Shown here: in pieces, positions 43,894-51,551 of the stretch
Position numbering within the stretch: position 1 is the stretch's first letter
Layout of the letters: each line of letters starts with the position of its first letter
Source of the DNA: JAAXHB01 sp965221635
Lineage (GTDB): Bacteria; Actinomycetota; Acidimicrobiia; Acidimicrobiales; Aldehydirespiratoraceae
Assembly (NCBI GenBank): GCA_965221635.1
Contig: OZ244902.1
Span: forward strand, 1,922,001-1,986,000
Length of the DNA: 64,000 bases
Reading direction: 5' to 3'
The notes under the pieces: model-generated
What the model was told of the DNA's origin: nothing
The model's input: only the letters and a program-made list of their open reading frames with translations
The model's database searches: none
Translations under genes and position numbers: made by a program

Positions 43894-43899
43894 ATGCTA
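43894..43899 (-). promoter_or_regulatory. Putative -10 box for the downstream RDD gene
   Basis: TAGCAT on the minus strand inside GGTAGCAT, about 100 bases before the ATG at 43794. The surrounding 75-80 bases also match the region upstream of the second RDD gene, so the promoter was duplicated with the gene. Confidence 0.5.
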
Positions 43900-43922
43900 C
43901 CGGTGAGCCTGGTCGCAGCTGT

Positions 43923-44495
43923 TCAGAGCTTGATCACCAGAGTGCGGCCCAGCATGTCGTGGTAGCCCTGCCGCATTGGGTTCCACACCATCGAGCCGAA
44001 CATCATCAGCAACACCATGTGTTGGCTGGCGAAGGGGACAAGCACCACTACCAACGGCAGACCGCATCGAAGCAACGACAGGCCCAGCCCGGGAACGCCC
44101 CCTTCTTTTTCGGACACCACCTTTATTTCCATTAGCAGCTTTCCGAGGGTTTGGCCCAGGTATGCGATCATCAGCAGTTCGTAGAGGAATCCGAGGACGA
44201 TCAGTGCGAGGGGCTCCCACCACAGCAAGCGTTCGTCAACCTGCCACCACAGGAAGCGTTCGTCGTCCGTGAGGTCAACTCCGACGGCGCCAAGCACGGT
44301 GAAGAAGATCACAGCTGCGAGGGGGATGTCGATGATTCGGGCAAGCAGTCGACGTCCGGGGTACGCGAGCTCCACCTGCTCACCGGTTAGAAGCCTGCCT
44401 ACTGACCTGTCGGGACGGCCCCCAAGACCGGGCGATCTTGACGGGCGCGCGGCTTCCGGCAGAGGAGCCGCCGGCGGAGAAGGAACGTTGGACAT
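43923..44495 (-). CDS. RDD-family membrane protein (first of a tandem pair)
   Basis: 190 residues. Pro/Ala-rich front, RDD motif RRLLARIIDIPLAAV, extra acidic/Trp loop (DDERFLWWQVDERLLWWEP) not present in the other copy, then AYLGQTLGKLLMEIKVV and VWNPMRQGYHDMLGRTLVIKL. Three to four membrane helices. A short internal repeat (ERFLWWQVDERLLWW) explains the extra length. Tandem paralogue of the next gene downstream; function unknown. Confidence 0.82.
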   Translation of the reverse strand: MSNVPSPPAAPLPEAARPSRSPGLGGRPDRSVGRLLTGEQVELAYPGRRLLARIIDIPLAAVIFFTVLGAVGVDLTDDERFLWWQVDERLLWWEPLALIVLGFLYELLMIAYLGQTLGKLLMEIKVVSEKEGGVPGLGLSLLRCGLPLVVVLVPFASQHMVLLMMFGSMVWNPMRQGYHDMLGRTLVIKL

Positions 44496-44594
44496 GCGAA
44501 ACTCCCTTCCTCGGCCGATCCGTTGCGCCGTGACCCTGCGGGGACAATCGAGACTAGGACGAACCCGAGGGCAGACGGTGCAGCGCCTGCTGGA

Positions 44595-44600
44595 ATGCTA
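44595..44600 (-). promoter_or_regulatory. Putative -10 box for the first RDD gene
   Basis: TAGCAT on the minus strand inside GGTAGCAT, about 100 bases before the ATG at 44495. Matches the region at 43894-43899. Confidence 0.5.
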
Positions 44601-44647
44601 CCTGTGAGCGGATTTGGGCTTCTGGTGAGCCGGTCGGGGATGGGTTG

Positions 44648-44653
44648 TAGCAT
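44648..44653 (+). promoter_or_regulatory. Putative -10 box, leaderless start of gltX
   Basis: TAGCAT six bases ahead of the GTG at 44660; no ribosome site. Back to back with the RDD promoter. Confidence 0.55.
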
Positions 44654-44659
44654 CGACTG

Positions 44660-46132
44660 GTGACGACGCCGCGGGTTCGGTTTGCTCCTGCCCCCACCGG
44701 ATTCCTGCATGTGGGCGGGGCGCGCACGGCGCTGTTCAACTGGCTTTATGCCCGGCATCACGCCGGCACGATGCTGCTGCGGATCGAGGACACCGACGCC
44801 GCCCTGCGCAGCGACGCGTACGTGAACGCCATCATCGAACCGCTGCGCTGGCTGGGACTCGACTGGGACGCGCCGCCGTGGTTCCAGTCCGACAACCGAG
44901 AAACGCACCTTGAGGCCGTGGAAGAACTGCTGGCTCAAGGCGCGGCCTACCGTTGCGATCTCACCCCCGAGGACATCGCGCGCCGTGCCGCGGAGGAGGG
45001 CAAGCCGCCGGGCTATCACGGGTGGTCCCGTGAGCGCAACGTCTCGGACGGGCCCGGGGTGGTAGTGCGCTTCCGCGTTCCCGACAGCGGCGTGACCGTG
45101 GTGAACGACATCATCCGCAAGTCGGTGACCTTCCCCAACGACAGCCTCGAGGATTTCGTGATCCGACGCGGCGACGGCACCCCAACCTTTCACATCGCCA
45201 ACGCGGTGGACGACCATCAGATGGGCATCACCCACGTGATCCGAGGCGAGGACCTGCTCAACACCACACCCAGGGTGTTGTTGCTGTGGCAGGCGCTCGG
45301 GTACGGACCGCCGCCGGTGTACGCGCACCTTCCGCTGCTGGTGGACGCCAAACGCCGCAAGCTGTCCAAACGCCGCGATGACGTGTCTCTGGGCGACTAC
45401 CGCGAGTCGGGATACCTGCCCGAGGCAATGGTGAACTACCTGGCCTTGCTCGGCTGGGGGCCAACCGACAACGTCGAGATCCGCCCGCTGAGCGAGCTTG
45501 TGGAACTGTTCGACCTGGACGCCGTGAACCCCGCGCCGGCGTTCTTTGACCGGGCCAAGCTCGACCACTTCAACCAGTCATACCTGCGAGCGCTGAGCCC
45601 GCAACAGTTCGCAACCCAAGCCGAACCGTTCGTGGCCGCCCGTCTCAACTCGTCAACCGACGATTCCGAGGACGGTGACGGTCGCAGTGACGCGACCGGG
45701 GACGCTTCGTCGAGGATGGCCGAGGTGCTGGAAGCCCTCGCCGAAGACATCGCGCCCAGGGTGAACACGCTCTCGGAGGTGGCAGGGTGGATCGACTGGA
45801 TCCTCGCCGACACCGTGGCCTACCAAGAACGCGCCTGGAACAAGGCCCTGGTGAAAGGGCGCGCCGCGCGCGAGGTGCTGGAGATCGTGCTCTCACGCCT
45901 GAGCGAGGACGACTTCACCAACCCGGAGCGTCTGGAGGAAATCGTGATGGGAGTGGGCGCCGAGCTCGGCGAAAGCCTCGGCGCGAGGGTGATGTCACAA
46001 GCGCCCGTTCGGGTGGCCGTGACCGGCTCCAACGTGGGCCTGCCCTTGTGGCCCGCCCTGGTGCTGCTGGGCAAACAGCGAACCCTCGAGCGCCTGCAGC
46101 ACTGCCTGGAACGCCTCGACCCCCCAGCCTGA
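44660..46132 (+). CDS. gltX: Glutamyl-tRNA synthetase
   Basis: 490 residues, class I synthetase. HIGH-type motif in APAPTGFLHVGGARTAL, LRIEDTDAALR, HVIRGEDLLNTTPR and the KMSKS equivalent KLSKRRDDVSLGDY; C-terminal anticodon-binding helical domain. An acidic, Ser/Asp-rich insertion (STDDSEDGDGRSDATGDASS) of about 20 residues interrupts that C-terminal domain and is unusual. GTG 44660 is leaderless by position. It charges tRNA-Glu (and tRNA-Gln if the amidotransferase route is used). Confidence 0.93.
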   Translation: MTTPRVRFAPAPTGFLHVGGARTALFNWLYARHHAGTMLLRIEDTDAALRSDAYVNAIIEPLRWLGLDWDAPPWFQSDNRETHLEAVEELLAQGAAYRCDLTPEDIARRAAEEGKPPGYHGWSRERNVSDGPGVVVRFRVPDSGVTVVNDIIRKSVTFPNDSLEDFVIRRGDGTPTFHIANAVDDHQMGITHVIRGEDLLNTTPRVLLLWQALGYGPPPVYAHLPLLVDAKRRKLSKRRDDVSLGDYRESGYLPEAMVNYLALLGWGPTDNVEIRPLSELVELFDLDAVNPAPAFFDRAKLDHFNQSYLRALSPQQFATQAEPFVAARLNSSTDDSEDGDGRSDATGDASSRMAEVLEALAEDIAPRVNTLSEVAGWIDWILADTVAYQERAWNKALVKGRAAREVLEIVLSRLSEDDFTNPERLEEIVMGVGAELGESLGARVMSQAPVRVAVTGSNVGLPLWPALVLLGKQRTLERLQHCLERLDPPA

Positions 46133-46202
46133 CATCCGGCTCACAATCGAAGGCGTGCCCTGAAGCACGTGTTGCAGATTGCGCCCGTGGCCAACACGCA
46201 CT

Positions 46203-46250
46203 GTTTCAATATCTATTAGAGTTTTACATATGATATAAGTATTATCCGAG
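46203..46250. other. AT-rich island upstream of the LytM-like gene
   Basis: TTTCAATATCTATTAGAG and the following TTTTACATATGATATAAG make about 45 bases that are roughly 80 per cent A+T in sequence that is otherwise about two thirds G+C. TATGAT (46229-46234) and TATAAG (46234-46239) could be -10 boxes for the gene at 46322. No gene or clear repeat. Confidence 0.6.
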
Positions 46251-46321
46251 ATTGCGTGCGGTGGGGACGAGAGTTCTCGGGCCCACGCGCATGCCCTCGA
46301 GAGTGTTGAGGAGGACCTTTC

Positions 46322-46978
46322 ATGTGGAGAGCCCTCGCATTGGTCGCCACTGTCACCACGGCGGGCCTCACACCCAGCTTCCTCACCGCAGCGCCGTCAC
46401 TCGACGTCCCGGCAGCCGCACGGCCCGCCACAACTGCGTCGGTTGCGGCCTCGGGACAACTCGCTTCGCTGCCAACAGGCATGGCAGGTTCGTTCGCAGG
46501 GCAGGCGACCCAGGCGAGGTCTACAAGCGGCACCCTTGAAAGCGGCACCGGCGACGGGGGTGCGCAGTTGGTGGTGCTTCGGGCGCCGGTGGACGCCGAG
46601 GTGTTCGATCCCTTTCGCAAGCCCGAGAACCCCTACGGGCCGGGCAACCGCGGCATCGAGTACGCCACCACGCCGTCGCAGCCGGTCCGGGCCGCGGCGT
46701 CAGGTGTGGTGAGCTTTGCCGGGCCGGTGGCCTCGGAGCTGTACGTGACCGTCGACCACGGCGACGGGGTGCTCACGTCCTACTCTTACCTGGGACGCCT
46801 CACGCAAAGCAAAGGCGATCTGGTGACCAGCGGTGACGTGGTGGGATTCACCGGCGAACGCAACCTGCACTTCGGTTTGCGGGTGAACGGCGAGTACGAA
46901 GATCCTGCGTTGTTCATGGCCGTGCGAGAGGTGCGCGTGCGCCTGGTGAGCCTCCGGGAGGACGCGCAACACCGGTGA
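46322..46978 (+). CDS. Secreted LytM (M23)-like protein with degenerate active site
   Basis: 218 residues. ATG 46322 follows GAGGAGG. Signal peptide to about residue 24-32, then an Ala/Ser/Thr linker. From about 80 the LytM fold is visible: FDPFRKPENPYGPGNRGIEYA, PVRAAASGVVSFAGPVASELYVTVDHGDGVLTSYSYLG, and NLHFGLRVNGEYEDP. Active peptidases have HxGxD, a His before the YxHL turn, and HxH. Here these read NRGIE, SYSYL and NLH, so four of the five usual ligands or catalytic residues are replaced and only one His remains. It is therefore probably not a peptidase but a LytM regulator of another hydrolase, in the manner of EnvC-type proteins. M23-like genes next to rpsB occur in other actinobacteria. 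Confidence 0.78.
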   Translation: MWRALALVATVTTAGLTPSFLTAAPSLDVPAAARPATTASVAASGQLASLPTGMAGSFAGQATQARSTSGTLESGTGDGGAQLVVLRAPVDAEVFDPFRKPENPYGPGNRGIEYATTPSQPVRAAASGVVSFAGPVASELYVTVDHGDGVLTSYSYLGRLTQSKGDLVTSGDVVGFTGERNLHFGLRVNGEYEDPALFMAVREVRVRLVSLREDAQHR

Positions 46979-46999
46979 CGGCCACCCGATGTGGCCGGG

Positions 47000-47005
47000 T
47001 ACACT
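47000..47005 (+). promoter_or_regulatory. Putative -10 box for rpsB
   Basis: TACACT in GGGTACACTGC, about 160 bases before the rpsB ATG, leaving a leader of about 150 bases. The leader may be regulatory but no known rpsB motif could be confirmed by eye. Confidence 0.45.
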
Positions 47006-47164
47006 GCTGCACTCCAGGCCGTGGCCGCTCACGAGGCACCGCCCGGCTCCGTTTGAGCGCTGCTGCGTTCACCACAACCAACAAATCCGCAACCCGCGCC
47101 TTCACCCGGTCGCCGCCCCGGCGGCGTCCCGCGCGGGCCATGAACAACCGGGAGAATCAACCAC

Positions 47165-47989
47165 ATGGCCGTTGTAACGATGAGCGAACTGCTCCAAGCC
47201 GGAGTCCACTTCGGCCACCAGACCCGCCGCTGGAACCCCAAGATGAAGCGGTTCATCCACGGCGAACGTTCAGGCATCCACATCGTGGACCTTCGCCAGA
47301 CGCTGCAGCACATCGAACAGGCGTACGTGTTCGTGCGTGACCTGGTGGCAGACGGGGGAATCATCCTGTTTGTGGGCACCAAGAAGCAGGCCCAGGATTC
47401 GGTGCAGTCCTACGCGGAGCGCTGCAACATGCCCTATGTGAACGAGCGCTGGCAGGGCGGCATGCTCACCAACTTCAAGACGATCTCCAAACGCATCGGC
47501 AAGATGAAGGAATACCAGCGCATGCGCAACTCCGGAGAGTTCGCGGCGATGCCCAAAAAAGAGGCGCTGCAACTCTCACGAGAGTTGGAAAAACTGGAAC
47601 GCAACCTCGGCGGAATCCGAGACCTCGAGCGCGCCCCCGACGCGGTGTTCATCCTGGACACCAAAAAAGAGGGCATCGCCGTAACCGAGGCCCGCAAGCT
47701 GCAACTGCCGATCGTGGCGGTGGTGGACACCAACTGCGACCCCGATCTGGTGGACTACGCCATCCCCGGAAACGACGACGCCATTCGAGCCGGGAGCCTG
47801 ATGAGCCGGATCGTGTCCGACGCCGTGCAGGAGGGCAGGTTCATCCACTCCAAGCGCAACGACGCCGAAGTGCCGGTGCGAAGCGAAGCCGAGGAAGCCC
47901 AGTTCGCCGAGGAGCAAGCCCGGGCCCGCACCCAGGCCGCCGCCGAGGCTGCGGCGCGCGAGGCCCGATTGGCGTCCGCCAACACCTGA
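47165..47989 (+). CDS. rpsB: 30S ribosomal protein S2
   Basis: 274 residues. Signatures: MSELLQAGVHFGHQTRRWNPKM, FIHGERSGIHIVDLRQTL, YVNERWQGGMLTNF, PDAVFILDTKKEGIAVTEARKL and PIVAVVDTNCDPDLVDYAIPGNDDAIRA. The tail (EEQARARTQAAAEAAAREARL) is a charged helix found in many actinobacterial S2. GGGAG lies about 12 bases before the ATG. First gene of the rpsB-tsf unit. Confidence 0.96.
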   Translation: MAVVTMSELLQAGVHFGHQTRRWNPKMKRFIHGERSGIHIVDLRQTLQHIEQAYVFVRDLVADGGIILFVGTKKQAQDSVQSYAERCNMPYVNERWQGGMLTNFKTISKRIGKMKEYQRMRNSGEFAAMPKKEALQLSRELEKLERNLGGIRDLERAPDAVFILDTKKEGIAVTEARKLQLPIVAVVDTNCDPDLVDYAIPGNDDAIRAGSLMSRIVSDAVQEGRFIHSKRNDAEVPVRSEAEEAQFAEEQARARTQAAAEAAAREARLASANT

Positions 47990-48000
47990 GCCCTGAAGTC

Positions 48001-48027
48001 CGCTCGCGGTGTCACAACCGGCGAGCG
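48001..48027 (+). terminator. Hairpin between rpsB and tsf
   Basis: CGCTCGC (48001-48007) can pair with GCGAGCG (48021-48027), with GGT/ACC inside and loop GTCACA; one bulged G. No T-run follows, so it would be at most a partial terminator or processing site lowering tsf relative to rpsB. Confidence 0.45.
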
Positions 48028-48112
48028 AAACCTCAACCAACCCCTCCGGTGGCCGCGCCCGGCTGCCCGCGGGGCCCAACCGAACAACTCGCAGATCACA
48101 AGAGGAACGAAA

Positions 48113-48898
48113 ATGACCATTGCCGCCAAAGATGTGAAGGCATTGCGTGACGCCACCGGTGCGGGAATGATGGACGCCAAACGGGCGCTCATCTCCACCG
48201 AGGGAGACATGGAAGCCGCGCGCCAACTGTTGCGCGAGCAGGGACTCGCCAAGGTGGACGCCCGCTCGGGTCGCGACAACAACCAGGGAGCGGTGGCCGT
48301 GGCCGCCACCCCAACCGCCGCGGCCGTTGTGCAACTGAAATGCGAAACGGACTTCTCTGCCAAGAACGACGCGTTCACCTCGCTGGCGCAGTCCCTGGCC
48401 GACACGGTGCTCGAATCCGGGCCAGGGGCCGTGACGTCTCTGTCCGCGCAGGTGGAGGACTTGCAGATCGCGCTCAAGGAGAACGTGGAGGTGGGCGCCG
48501 TGGAGCACATCACCGCCGCGGAGGGAAACCTGATTGACACCTACCTGCACCGCCAGGACGGCAGGGGCGTGAACGCCGTGGTGGTGGAGGGATCCGGCGT
48601 GTCCGTGGAGGATCTTCACCAGGTGGCCCTGCACATCGCGTTCGCCAAGCCGGAGTTTCTCAGCGTTGACGACGTGCCCAGCCAACAAGCCGACCAGGAG
48701 CGCGCCGCGCTGTTGGAGATCACCAAGGCCGAAGGCAAACCCGAACAGGCCTGGGACAAGATCGTGGAGGGGCGAATGCGCGGCTGGTACGCGCAGCGGG
48801 TGCTGCTCGAGCAGGGCCTGCACGGCGAGAAGACCACGGTGCAACAAAGCATCGGCAAAGGCACCATCGAGCGGTTCTCACAAACCTTGATCGGGTAG
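48113..48898 (+). CDS. tsf: Translation elongation factor Ts
   Basis: 261 residues. Signatures: DVKALRDATGAGMMDAKRAL (UBA-like front with the TGAGMMDCK-type motif), AVVQLKCETDFSAKND (the TDFV-like core that contacts EF-Tu) and VALHIAFAKPEFLSVDDVP. EF-Ts recycles EF-Tu-GDP. AGAGGAACG is upstream of ATG 48113. It lies 123 bases after rpsB. Confidence 0.95.
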   Translation: MTIAAKDVKALRDATGAGMMDAKRALISTEGDMEAARQLLREQGLAKVDARSGRDNNQGAVAVAATPTAAAVVQLKCETDFSAKNDAFTSLAQSLADTVLESGPGAVTSLSAQVEDLQIALKENVEVGAVEHITAAEGNLIDTYLHRQDGRGVNAVVVEGSGVSVEDLHQVALHIAFAKPEFLSVDDVPSQQADQERAALLEITKAEGKPEQAWDKIVEGRMRGWYAQRVLLEQGLHGEKTTVQQSIGKGTIERFSQTLIG

Positions 48899-48946
48899 CG
48901 ATGCTCACTGGTCTTGACCGGGTAGAGACGCTCCCTTCGTGACCAG

Positions 48947-49714
48947 ATGACCGAAGCGTCGGCGCCCGCCGGTGGGGAGCGCCGCAAAGCCCGCTGGGAC
49001 CGGATCCTGCTCAAGCTCTCGGGCGAGGCGTTCTCCGGCGACGAGCCGATGGGAATCCACGCGGAGACGGTCCGCCAGATAGCGGACACCGTGGCCAAGG
49101 CCAACACGGACTATCGCACCGAGATCTCGATCGTGGTGGGTGGCGGCAACCTCTGGCGCGGCGCGCAGGGCGCCGGCATGGGCAGAGCCCAAGCCGATCA
49201 CATGGGAATGCTCGCCACCGTGATGAACGCCCTGGCGCTTCAGGACGCGCTGGAGGCATTGGGACAGCCCACCAGGGTGCAAACCGCGATTCACATGGCC
49301 CAGATAGCCGAGCCCTACATTTCGCGCCGCGCCGTGCGTCACCTGGAAAAGGGGCGAATCGTGATCTTCGCCGCCGGCACCGGAAACCCGTTCTTCACCA
49401 CCGACACCGCCGCGGCACTCAGAGCCGCCGAGGTGAACGCACAGGTGGTTCTGAAAGGAACCCACGGCGGCGTGGACGGGATTTACACCGCCGATCCTGC
49501 GGTTGACCCCCAGGCCACAAAACTGGAACGTGTCAGCTACTTGGAAGTGCTCAACCGCGGCCTGGCGGTGATGGATGCCACCGCCATAACGCTCTGCATG
49601 GACAATGACCTGCCAATCGTGGTATTTGATCTCATGGGACCCGGCAATCTGATATCCCTGCTTGAGGGAAGCCAAGCCGGTACCCTTGTGAGCCACGAGG
49701 AGAGCACCCCATGA
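48947..49714 (+). CDS. pyrH: UMP kinase
   Basis: 255 residues, amino-acid-kinase fold. Signatures: ILLKLSGEAFSGDEPMGI, VVGGGNLWRGAQGAGMGRAQADHMGMLATVMNAL (split) and GTGNPFFTTDTAAALRA, DGIYTADPAVDP. It phosphorylates UMP to UDP. No clear ribosome site precedes the ATG at 48947; it may depend on coupling to tsf, 48 bases upstream. Overlaps frr by four bases. Confidence 0.95.
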   Translation: MTEASAPAGGERRKARWDRILLKLSGEAFSGDEPMGIHAETVRQIADTVAKANTDYRTEISIVVGGGNLWRGAQGAGMGRAQADHMGMLATVMNALALQDALEALGQPTRVQTAIHMAQIAEPYISRRAVRHLEKGRIVIFAAGTGNPFFTTDTAAALRAAEVNAQVVLKGTHGGVDGIYTADPAVDPQATKLERVSYLEVLNRGLAVMDATAITLCMDNDLPIVVFDLMGPGNLISLLEGSQAGTLVSHEESTP

Positions 49715-50280
49715 GCGAGGAACTTATTGAAGTCGTGATCGCCGAAACCGGCGAGAAGATGGACAACGCCGTAAAGGCCGCTCGTAGAGAGTTCTCAATG
49801 GTGCGCACAGGACGAGCCAACTCGGCACTGGTGGAGCGAATCTCCGTTGAGGCCTACGGCACCACGATGCCCATGCAGCAACTCGCCAGCTTCTCGATTC
49901 CCGAGGCTCGACTGCTGGTGATCGCCCCTCACGACAAGGCAAACATCCCTTCGGTGGTGCGTGCCCTTCAGAAGTCCGAACTGGGCCTTTCCCCAAGCGA
50001 CGACGGCACGGTAGTGCGGCTGGCGTTTCCGCCGTTGAACGAGCAGCGACGGCGAGAGTTGGCCCGGTTGGTCAATTCCATGGCCGAGGATTCCCGCAAC
50101 CAGATTCGTGGCCTGCGCCGAGCTGCGCGCAAGGAGCTTGATGCTGTGGAAAAGGACGGGGGAGTCTCGTCGGATGCGATAGCTCGGGCCGCCGATCAGG
50201 TTGACACGATCACCCGCGACCACGAGCATGAACTGGAAGAAGCCAGAGTTCGCAAGGAGGAGGAACTCCTCGAAGTATGA
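49711..50280 (+). CDS. frr: Ribosome recycling factor
   Basis: 189 residues, starting at an ATG that shares four bases with the pyrH stop. Signatures: KMDNAVKAARREFSMVRTGRANSALVERI (split), YYG-like core YGTTMPMQQLAS, FPPLNEQRRRELARLV and the C-terminal helix NQIRGLRRAARKELD. It dissociates 70S ribosomes after termination together with EF-G. Confidence 0.95.
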   Translation: MSEELIEVVIAETGEKMDNAVKAARREFSMVRTGRANSALVERISVEAYGTTMPMQQLASFSIPEARLLVIAPHDKANIPSVVRALQKSELGLSPSDDGTVVRLAFPPLNEQRRRELARLVNSMAEDSRNQIRGLRRAARKELDAVEKDGGVSSDAIARAADQVDTITRDHEHELEEARVRKEEELLEV

Positions 50281-50329
50281 CCCTCATGATGCAGGATCGT
50301 GGCGGTCGCATCGCCGAAGTGGAGCCCAA

Positions 50330-51526
50330 ATGAGCGACTACAACCCTCACGACACCGGTGAGTCCGCGCAACTTCCCGACGACGAGGGAATTGCCGCGGG
50401 CAGTTCCGTGTTCGGGGACGAGTACGAGGCCGTGGAGGATCCCGCCTTGACCGGGTGGCAGGCCACCGAGCTGGACCCAATGGGCACCGGCATGAGCGAA
50501 CCGGTGCTGGTGGAGGCCGGATCCGGGGAGATGGAAGCCTGGTCGGATTACGCGGCGTCTCCCGAATGGGCCGACGCCGGCGAGGCGTTCCCCGCAATGG
50601 AGCCACAGGAATCGGTGGGCCCAAGCCACGAGGGCGAGGACTTCTTCGGCTACGACGACAGCGATCCCTACTCGGGCTACGCAAGCGACGCCCTCGCGGG
50701 CGGCGAGCGCGACATGCCCACCGCCGTTGTGGTCGGGCTGGTGATGGCCGCGGCGATATTCGTGGCGATGCGCTTCGGCCCCGCCGTGGCGCTCGCAGTG
50801 GCAGTGGTGGTGCTCGGCCTGGCGGCAGTGGAGTTGTTCAACGCCATGCGCATCGCCGATTACCAGCCTGCGGTGCTGCTCGGCCTCACCGCGGTGGTGA
50901 TGATGCCCCTGGCGGTGTACTGGCGTGGCTCCGAGGCGATCACGGTGGTGTTGGCACTCACCATGGTGTTCGGGGCGCTTTGGTATCTCACCGGGGCTGG
51001 ACCGAAGGGGCCGATGCGAGGGTTGGCCTCCACCGTGTTCGGTGTGGCCTACATCGGGGTGCTCGGTTCACACGTCGGGTTGATCCTGGCGGTCCCCGAC
51101 CATGGCACGGGACTGCTCACCGCGGCCATTTTGTTCACCGTGGCCTACGACACCGGCGGGCTGTTGGTGGGCCGATCAGCGGGCCGCAATCCGCTCTCCG
51201 CGGCAAGCCCGAACAAGACCATCGAGGGGCTTGTGGGGGGATGCCTGCTGGCGCTGCTGGTTGGCGTGGTGATGGGTTTGCTGCAGGTGCCCGCGCCGGT
51301 GGCCGACGGGCCCGGTGACATTTGGTCTGCGGTGCTGTTGGCGCTCGCCGCGGCGGTGGCCGCCCCGATAGGCGACCTGGCCGAGTCGCTGCTGAAACGA
51401 GATCTCGGCATCAAGGACATGGGCACCATCCTGCCGGGCCATGGCGGGGTGCTCGACCGTTTCGACGGTCTGCTGTTCGTGCTGCCGACCATGTACTACA
51501 CGGCGCTGGTGCTTGAGGTGATCTGA
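50330..51526 (+). CDS. cdsA: Phosphatidate cytidylyltransferase with long acidic N-terminal extension
   Basis: 398 residues from ATG 50330, preceded by TGGAG. The first 125 residues are strongly acidic with many Gly/Ser/Asp/Glu and Tyr (YNPHDTGES, DEYEAVEDP, FFGYDDSDPYSGYASD), predicted disordered and cytoplasmic. From 130 there are about eight membrane helices and the CDP-alcohol signature near the end, GIKDMGTILPGHGGVLDRFDGLL, which is the CdsA consensus. It makes CDP-diacylglycerol, the precursor of phospholipids, at the inner membrane. Most CdsA proteins are 260-310 residues, so the extension is the notable feature. Confidence 0.9.
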   Translation: MSDYNPHDTGESAQLPDDEGIAAGSSVFGDEYEAVEDPALTGWQATELDPMGTGMSEPVLVEAGSGEMEAWSDYAASPEWADAGEAFPAMEPQESVGPSHEGEDFFGYDDSDPYSGYASDALAGGERDMPTAVVVGLVMAAAIFVAMRFGPAVALAVAVVVLGLAAVELFNAMRIADYQPAVLLGLTAVVMMPLAVYWRGSEAITVVLALTMVFGALWYLTGAGPKGPMRGLASTVFGVAYIGVLGSHVGLILAVPDHGTGLLTAAILFTVAYDTGGLLVGRSAGRNPLSAASPNKTIEGLVGGCLLALLVGVVMGLLQVPAPVADGPGDIWSAVLLALAAAVAAPIGDLAESLLKRDLGIKDMGTILPGHGGVLDRFDGLLFVLPTMYYTALVLEVI

Positions 51527-51539
51527 ACCCGCACGGGCC

Positions 51540-51545
51540 TAGCTT
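51540..51545 (+). promoter_or_regulatory. Putative -10 box, leaderless start of dxr
   Basis: TAGCTT six bases before the ATG at 51552; no ribosome site. Confidence 0.45.
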
Positions 51546-51551
51546 GGGCCC

